The translations under genes were made by a program, and so were the position numbers. From positions 101,971,123-102,035,122 of the forward strand of contig NW_026947486.1 in assembly GCF_034190915.1 (NCBI RefSeq): 64,000 bases of DNA. Direction: 5' to 3'. The DNA comes from Cavia porcellus. Its lineage: Eukaryota; Chordata; Mammalia; Rodentia; Caviidae. Positions 56,714 through 64,000 of the stretch are shown one piece after another (position 1 is the stretch's first letter; each line of letters begins with the position of its first letter). Below the pieces are notes generated by a model, which did not search any database, was not told the origin of the DNA, and was given only the letters and a program-made list of their open reading frames with translations.

Positions 56714-58074
56714 TACTCTTATATTAGACCTATTTGAGTCATTTGGAATCTATTGGATCCATTTTTCATGTTTACTTGCTGTTTTTAAGGTATCTGTCAT
56801 ACACTGATCTTTGATCACAGCCCTGTCTTCTAGATCTGACACTCTGTCTTCACATTGGTCACTTCTGCTACCTATATTTTTAATCATGATTTTAATCTCC
56901 TGGATTTGTTTGGAATTACTTATAAACTCCCATTCTCTTTTATGCTAGGAGTTGATGTTTTGTGTCTCTTTCTTTAGCCCCATTAACTGTTTGTTAGTGT
57001 CTTTGTTAGACTCACTGACAGCTTATTTCTTTACAGTCATTATGTGATTATAGTTCCTTTAAATTGACCAAGCACCTTATGAAACTCTTCTGCCTCCATT
57101 GATTCCCTTTCAGACCTATTTATTGTGTAACTTATGATTTCCTCCCCTGTTACAATTTTGAGGGGATTGGAGAGTTGTTGGTGGCATTTTTATTGCCTTG
57201 TCTTTTCATGATTCTGTTTTTGTTTGTCCGTTTTTGCTGAAGTTTGCAAATTCTTTGACCCAGTGCCCTGTTCTTTGGGAGTGAGCCACAGTATTGTTTA
57301 TGAGCCTTCAGGCAATCCGGGCATTGCCATGGAGAGAAAACCATTGGAAACTTGTCTGTGGTAGTGAATTCAGTCACAGAAATAGTATCAAATGTCAATT
57401 GGATATTGACAAACGATAGGAACCACTCATGAACAGCCCTTTGTCCAAAAAGGACTCTAATTTTAGTGAAGATAGTTAATCCTCCCTTATATTGACCTTC
57501 CAAGTTCACTGATTAGAGCACTGATTTTAGAATGAGAGTACTGATTTCTGCTGGATGTTGGAAGTATGCCAGAGCTCAAATATACCACTAGGTTAAATAC
57601 CCCACTAGGTCCTTCTGCAGTACTGCACCCTCTGATGATTACTGTGATCAGTCCTAGCCTCCCACTACATAATATAGGCCCTGTGATTTTCCTGTTTTGA
57701 GGCCAGTCCTCCTAGGAGATCCCAGGCTTTCTCTGTTTAGCTGTTACCTTCTCCAAGCCTATCTCCCAAGGATGTCTCTCACCCATTCTCTTTGAAAGTG
57801 CAACATTTCAGTCTTACGGTGAGACTCTTCTTCTGGATGTTGGTCTCCTCTTCAGTTAAATTGGTCTATTGGAGAACTCAAGTTGGAGAACCCAGGGACT
57901 GGGGGCAGGATGCTTGGTTCCAGAGTTCTATGGGCTTCAGAGCAGGTCCCTGGTGGGTCATGGCATTGGCTGGGGTCACAGAGATGCTTCCAAAGTCTTC
58001 TGGGCTTTGATACAGGTCCCCAGTGGGCCATAGCACCAGTTGGGAGTGGGGCAGGTGCTTCCCTTTAAAAACGT

Positions 58075-60925
58075 ATATTCCTAAAAATAAATGTGCCTTA
58101 CTTAGGTAAGAGAAGATGGAGCTGAAATGGCAGAAGAGCAGAGGGAGAACAGAACAAAGGGTCCCAAACAAAAACATCGGAAAGAGCACAAGTTTGACAA
58201 ACACCCGGGTTTGTAAGCCAATCTTCCCTTATAACCTAACAACATCTGGAAGTTTTTGCTGTGGGTGGTGTCTGGGGAAAAATAATTGCTTTAACCAAAG
58301 TACAATAGATGAAGGAAAAATAGTCTCCTTACAAAAAAATCTGACAGCTTCAGTAGTATTCAGGGAATGATGGGTGGTGTTATCAGAAAACTGGAAAGCG
58401 CATCACGCTGCTTTTCAGCATTTCCACCACTGGTCTGGCCAGAAGGATAAAGATATATGTTTTGGGCTCTCTAAAATGCAGTCCTTAGCATTTTCCAGGA
58501 GGGCCAAGGGCCAAGGAATAAATACTGGATGTGGAAAGGAAGCCATGTCTGGTTGGCCAGACCCTTTCTGATTCTGGAGAGGTTTTAGTGCAAGCACAGA
58601 CAGCTTCACATTTTCCCTTTTCCTGAAGGCTGTTGCGAGAGTTCCCAGCACGCCCGGCTGAGTGGCCAAACCCATCTGGTGTGCCCTGCTCTGACAATGT
58701 GCCATTTGCAGGCTACAATCACTGGTGCCTGAGGAGCTAGCTTGGAGAAAATCTGTGCCAAACAGCAAGGAGTAGCACAAACTTCTTCAAATATGCCCGA
58801 ATACCAACATTTTAAAATTGATTTTTGCCTCAATAGAAGGAAATCAGCAAGTGACAGTGTAACTTATAAAAGAAAGAATACAGGCCTATATTAAGATGAA
58901 GGAAACATCTGGTTTTTGTTTTCTCAACTTTTATTAATTCATCTGAGGTGTGAGTCACCAACTCACCCAGCCAATATTTCCAAAATGCAGTCTTCCTTGC
59001 CTCCAGAGTAGTTGGGAAAAGCTACTTCAGAAGTACCCTAAAGGAAAGCTGATCCTCAGAGTGGTGCCATTTTTAAAACATTCAATGTGGGCCTGATCGG
59101 TATTTCCTTAGATTCCTTCCCCAGCAGGATTTCATTCCTCCACCCAGACACTGGAGGACTGACATGCTGATCCCAAATACATGTACTAACCCATAAGCTC
59201 CCAAAATGTACCCTTCACCTATAAAGACATTTTCATCAGGTCCCTTCAGTCTTTCCCAGGACAGGGTGGGGCTGAATGGAGTCCCTCCTCCTTCTAGGGT
59301 CAATAAGGAAGTAAAAGTTTCTTCTCTCTCTCTCCTCAATGTTTTCTTAAACCAATACCAGTCTTAACCTAGAAAGTGAGCTCGGGAGTAGACACCAAGG
59401 AGAGGAGGGAGAGTTTTGCTTGACACTGTCTAGGTCAGCTATTCTGCATCCTCACCTACTTCTCTGGATGCCCAATGCTGCATTTCCAAGATGGTTGTCC
59501 AGAGTTCGAAGTTGGGTGCAGTCCAGGACAAAGCTGGCTGGCTGGTCGATGTAATCATGGAGCCAGCCACTTTCTCTCATTACACTGTGCTCAGTACAGC
59601 TGAGCTGTACCCTTTCTGACTCATGGGGAAGGATGTCAATGGTAGCATTCAAGTGTCTACCTCTTATGGGAGACTAATGATTTGATTACTATTCCTCCCT
59701 CCCTCTTTCCTTCCTTTAACAGACTTTGAATGTCTCTCCCCTTAGGTACTGAAAATCAAAGACAAGTAAGACTGGCTCCTGCCCTCGAGGAATTCACTGG
59801 AGTGGAAGAGACAGACCTGTAATTAGATGTAATTGGATATAGAGTTTAAAGCTTTAAATTCTTAGTTTATAAATATATAAGACTGGGATGGTTAGTTTTT
59901 TTTTTTCTGTAGAGAACTCGATGCTATCTTTTCCTTATGCCCTTGATCATGATCAATAGCTTAGAAGTTAGACAATTTCTGTCTGTGAACCTGCTGCGCA
60001 CTTTCTTTCCACAACCCTGATATATTAGAGAACTTTCTCTTGTTGTTAATTTAAGGGTTAAACAAAAGGGTAGCCTCAGAATCCAGGCCAACTATAAAAT
60101 ATCTTAGGGACAGTGATCCAATCCAATTGTCTATTAAATAAAGCACAAAACAGATCTCAAATATTTAAATGATATGACTGAACTTGGAAAATCGTGTCCA
60201 CCCTGGTAATTCAGGACAGACACTGCCAGCTTCAGGCTCATTACTCTTAGTCTTTGGGTAATGTCCCTGGTAGTAAATGAAAACTCCAATTTTCATAAAA
60301 ACATGATGTCATTGGTGTACCCTTTCCTCTATTCCCTATCAGATTGGATTTAGATATAACACAGGCAAGAGAAACAGGGTAAATAATCAATTAGTGATGT
60401 GTTTGAGCCAAAGGGAATTATTTTGACAGTCTGTTCTAACCAGGCAAGCTGTGTTTCCAATAAAAATTTTATTAGGTGTTATCACAGATGTAAATGTTTC
60501 ATAAAGATATCACTTGAGTTGTAAATCATATACTTGAATTCATTCTAAAGTCACCTCATTAAGTACTAAGGAAAACTATGTCTTTCACATAAATCTCAGT
60601 CTCAAGTGACTATAAAAATGGAACAAATAATAAAATACTGAGATCAAGCCTCAGCCTCCTATGGCTGAACTTTAAGAGACTGATAAAAACATTAAATTTT
60701 CCCTTATGTCTTTCTGTAATGTTCCTTTCCAGATCGTCCTTTTCAAGAGTTTCATTATCTTCTTAGGTCCATCAGATTCTTCAGAGATATTAGAACAGGT
60801 AACTTAAAACAAATGAATGAATGAAAAAAAAAAAGACACCTTTGATTTATTGAAGTATGATTGGAAAACTATAAATTTTATCTCTTCTTGTATACCAGTT
60901 TGTGAATTTAAAAAAATGCATACAA
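58075..60925. other. Flank without recognised gene or repeat
   Basis: Open frames on both strands up to 121 codons (58415-58780 minus) lack domains or recognisable homology. Includes a short palindrome acaaacacccgggtttgt near 58200. Mostly unassigned. Confidence 0.4.
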
Positions 60926-60927
60926 AA

Positions 60928-61077
60928 CAGGGTGTGGTGGCACTCCTGTAATCCCAGCACTCGGGAGGCTGAGGCAGGTGGACTGCTACAAGTTTGAGAC
61001 CAGCCGGGCTACACAGTGAGACCAAGGCCAGCCTGAACTGCATAGCGAGATCCTGTCTCAAAAAGACAAAAACAATA
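60928..61077 (+). mobile_element. B1-type SINE, well preserved
   Basis: Sense: acagggtgtggtggcactcc, taatcccagcactcgggagg, gagaccagccgggctacaca and gcgagatcctgtctcaaaaa. Confidence 0.88.
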
Positions 61078-61169
61078 TGCCTAGAGACATGTAACCATCA
61101 CCACAATGAAGACAGGGAACATTTCCGTCTTCCCAGCGCATTCCCCACATGAGTTTGTGAGTTAACCCT

Positions 61170-61565
61170 TTCATTGGCCCCAGGCTTCTGCCAAACATTG
61201 ACCTGTTGGTTTTCTGTTTCCATAGTTTCGCTTTTTCCAGAATGCCATGGAAGTAGAATCATAAAATATAGCTCTTTCGCTTCTGAAATAACATTCTTTT
61301 TCAGGTAGTAAGATAATATATAAGCCTTGTGGGATATTTAACATATTTAAGAAACGAGGATACACAAAAACATTTCCCTGCAATGAACATGGGGGAGCAG
61401 GTGTCTCTTTGACATCCAATTTTGCTTCCTTTGGGTATATACTCAGACATGGGATAGCTGGATTATATGGAAGTTTCCTCTTCAAGTTTCTGAGGGACCA
61501 CCATCCTGTTCTCCACCATGGCTGGACTAATTTACTTTCCCACCAACAGTGTGAAATGGTTCTCT
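61170..61565 (-). mobile_element. L1 ORF2 C-terminal fragment
   Basis: On the minus strand it encodes KRKLPYNPAIPCLSIYPKEA, the recognisable L1 ORF2 C-terminal motif. On the + strand, cccaccaacagtgtgaaatg is the usual antisense L1 text. Truncated. Confidence 0.7.
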
Positions 61566-62200
61566 TTTCTCAGCAGCAGTAAGCAGAACAGAGGATTTTA
61601 AATGTTTTACCCCAAAGAAATGATAAATGCTTGAGGTGACCGACATGCCAGTCATTCTGATTTGATCATTAAACAAGATAGCCATGTATCCTAACTTCAC
61701 ACCGGATTTATACCATTCTCACGTATCAATTAAAATAATTAAAAATAAAAAAATCCTTCCCACTGGTAATCACTGTTAATGTCTTGATGTGTTTCAAAGC
61801 TTGTGTGAGCAGCACATAAACTAAAGTCAATGTGTTTCACTCTTATTTTACTCTATATGCGCCTGAACTCATCTACATAGAAACCAAATACAGAAAAGTT
61901 TTTTCTCTGTATAGGGTGAATGTGTGAAAAAATGTTGGAAAAATGTTGGAAAAAATAGATATAAATGGTGAATTGCTAAGAATGGAATGAATGAATGAAC
62001 CATCCAACAAACAAACCAAGATCAATCATTTCCTTTACCGGCCTGGCAAGTGCCATTCATTCTTTCTTCTTTGCTCTACCATTCGAAAAAGAGGAAAATG
62101 TGTTTGGGAACATCACTGCAGGGCCAAACACACAGGGGGCAAAGCTTGCTTTCAAATGCCTTGGCGTTTCTGACTCATGCCTGTACTGACCGGCAGGATC
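61566..62200. other. Flank without recognised gene
   Basis: AT-rich, with several open frames of about 60 codons overlapping each other on both strands and no recognisable product. Confidence 0.4.
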
Positions 62201-62450
62201 GCCTAAACTGCTTTTCCCGTGGCTGTGGCAGGCCTCACTCATCGCCCAGGGGAGCCGGGCCCATGTGATCTCAGGGAGCCTGTGAGGTGCAGAGAAGGGA
62301 GCTGGCAGAGAGGGGAGGGAGCAGCCTGCTCAGAGCTGCTGATGGGCTCGCAGGCTCCTCATTAGTGTGTGCTTCTCAACGGCAGACCGGAGCGCCAGCC
62401 CTGCCTGCCCTGCTGCGAGGTTGGCGGAGTCTGAGTTTAAGAACCAAGGT
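62200..62450 (+). promoter_or_regulatory. Locally CpG-rich block ending in a splice-donor-like site
   Basis: GC-rich sequence with roughly nine CpGs in 200 bp, unlike the CpG-poor surroundings. It ends in CCAAG|GTGAGG (62444-62454), a strong donor consensus. It could be a non-coding first exon or promoter of an unannotated transcript or of a downstream gene. There is no proof of transcription. Confidence 0.25.
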
Positions 62451-62559
62451 GAGGGTGAGGAAGGGGAGAAGTGAACCGAGCAGCAACCACTCTTGTTTTC
62501 CTCTTTGCTCTGAATCTTTGGCTATTTGGCACAGATATTTATAACAACAGGAGTGATCC

Positions 62560-62765
62560 CTTGTGGAAGCTTCTAACCTGGGCCAAGCACAAGGTTAAGC
62601 CCTTCACATGAGCTGTCTCACTGCACCGTCATGATCCATCTGAGCTAAACATCATTAGAGTCATCTCTCTTACAAGCAAGGAAGAAGCCAAGGACCAGAG
62701 AGGTTCAGTGAATGCACAAAGCCACACAGCAACTTGCACAGTGCCAGGGCTACAGCAAACATCTT
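62560..62765 (-). mobile_element. MIR SINE
   Basis: Antisense MIR: ccaaggaccagagaggttca then caaagccacacagcaacttg, preceded by tcactgcaccgtcatgatcc. Confidence 0.6.
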
Positions 62766-62769
62766 ATCA

Positions 62770-63850
62770 ACAGTAGCTGTTATGGTTAGCATGAGTGTTA
62801 TTCATTATAAGACATGACTGATGACAGTTGGCTCAAAGCAGACCCTGGGCTCCAACACTTGAAGCAGCCTGGGAGATGCAGATTCCCAGAGGTATCCTGG
62901 ATCTCATGGGCATCTGCTCTATGGGGTATGAGGAGCCTGATTTCTTTTTCTGCTTCTTCAAGAGAGTTGTGAACGTAGCTCCTTGGGTGGTGAAGAAAAT
63001 GATGCCATGCTTGGGTTTGGCTCCTTCTTGGTTCCCACAAATGTCCTTAACATTTTCCATTTTCTGAGCGCTTTTGTGAAACAGCTCTGATGTGGTTGAC
63101 AGGATTTGCAGTGAGAGCCAAGTCAAGCCTTCCTCTGGAGGAAAGCTGGAAGCCTTTAAGGATCTTGTCAGTGCTCACACAGCCCACAGCCTCTTGATCC
63201 GTGTGGCCCAAGGCCGAGGCTTCCGGGGGTCAGCAGCTGAGCACAGTGCACTCATTGATTCCCAGGCCATTTCTTAGGGTGAGAAACCAGCACCCTGTAG
63301 CCTGCCTCGGACTCGCAGGAACCTTTCTCTGAGGAGAACTTGGTTGGAGACTCAGACCCACCCTTGAGGCTCTTTGTTTCCAGGATTGTGGAGAAACTTA
63401 GAAACTAAAAATCACCTGCATGCCAGGAATCCCTACAGCTTCCTTGTGAGGAGTAGATGACCACCACATTCTGTTGATATGAAAACGAATGTCTTCCCCA
63501 CAGTGCAGTATGTGGGTCTGATTTACTGGCTAACCCCTCTTTTACCTTAGCAGCCAGAGCAATGGCCCTCTGGGGGGGAGGGTGTGTGTACACCTAGAAA
63601 TTTGGCTCTCAAAAGCCCCAAACTTTTGTTTGTGCCAAAGCTTCATCATCCAGAGGGGCAGGTGGTGGGCAAGCCTACATGCCCCTGTGGGACTGGTTGA
63701 AGAAGTCAAGAGAAGAAGACAAGCAGACAGTGCTGGAGGATTGCCTTCAGCTTCCTTAAGCAGACTTTCAGAGAGGTCCCCTCATCCTGATGACCATCCC
63801 CAACACCGTGAGCCCTAGAGACGGTGACAGGGGAGGCTCTGTTTTCTTAA
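62770..63850. other. Flank without recognised gene
   Basis: Several open frames of 60-97 codons on both strands overlap one another without recognisable domains. No repeat named. Confidence 0.4.
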
Positions 63851-63857
63851 ACTTAAA

Positions 63858-64000
63858 ATACGTGTGCTCCTCAACTTATGACGGGTTTCCTCCCAGTAAA
63901 CCCATGGTAAGTTGAAAAAGTAGTGAATCAAAAATCCATTAATACACCTAACGTACTGAACATGATTGCTCCACCTAGCCCGCCTTGATTGTGCTCAGAA
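63858..64000. mobile_element. Tigger/MER2-like DNA element, cut by window end
   Basis: gctcctcaacttatgacggg, cagtaaacccatggtaagtt and ttaatacacctaacgtactg are characteristic of MER2-type Tigger derivatives. It contains the internal complementary pair caacttatgacgggttt / aaacccatggtaagttg. Confidence 0.65.

Larger units (their letters stand above)
53520..58070 (-). mobile_element. L1 LINE, 5' part, heavily interrupted
   Basis: Read on the minus strand, in L1 order. About 57900-58070 is a 5'-UTR-like region with two ~70-bp related units. Next comes an ORF1-like coiled stretch (about 56700-57150). An endonuclease segment with NTYAPNHGAS and VVGDLNTA follows at about 55300-55800. Then the ORF2 linker with RINESRSWFFERINKIEK (about 54250) and PKLNQKKL (about 53970). 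The 3' half of ORF2 is absent here. Stops and frameshifts abound. Five ID SINEs, one B1 and one MITE are inserted in it. Confidence 0.75.

Noticed and set aside
57150..57509. 119-codon minus-strand open frame
   Set aside because: Lies within the antisense L1, near its ORF1/5' region; treated as LINE sequence rather than a gene.

Overview
The window is nuclear DNA of a placental mammal, from the locus homologous to human Xq26.3. It holds one protein-coding gene on the + strand: SLC9A6 (NHE6), the endosomal Na+/H+ exchanger. Fifteen exons, including the last, lie between 462 and 45731, and every exon junction keeps the reading frame. The first exon, with the initiator ATG, lies upstream of the window. 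About 2.4 kb of 3' UTR follows, to an ATTAAA poly(A) signal at 48134. The last 16 kb is gene-poor flank in which I found no convincing gene.

The interspersed repeats indicate a rodent that is not a mouse or rat. There are many tRNA-derived ID-type SINEs (core GGCTGGGGATTTAGCTCAGT), many 7SL-derived B1-type SINEs with the B1 internal duplication, and B1-plus-ID composites. This mix fits the squirrel- or beaver-related lineages. Beaver (Castor) is my best guess, from memory of the SINE type only.

Layout: 1-6233 holds five exons of the N-terminal transport domain. 6234-16142 is a large intron with a dead Tigger transposon and a two-LTR MaLR element. 16143-21853 holds four membrane-domain exons, the first two separated by an AT-AC intron. 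21854-28813 is a long U12-type intron with a solo LTR, an old L1 and a Tigger MITE. 28814-30304 completes the membrane domain. 30305-45731 encodes the cytosolic tail, including a 31-nt microexon and a third U12-type intron. 45732-48155 is the 3' UTR. 48156-64000 is flank with B1/ID composites, MLT1, a largely antisense L1 loaded with nested SINEs and a MITE, MIR, and the start of another Tigger-type element at the right edge.

The most striking feature is that SLC9A6 carries three minor-spliceosome (U12-type) introns: one AT-AC (16285-18121) and two GT-AG (21854-28813, 38715-42209). Each has a near-perfect 5' splice site, a TTAAC-type branch site and little or no polypyrimidine tract. I found no undescribed multi-gene system; the rest is normal mammalian intron and repeat landscape.
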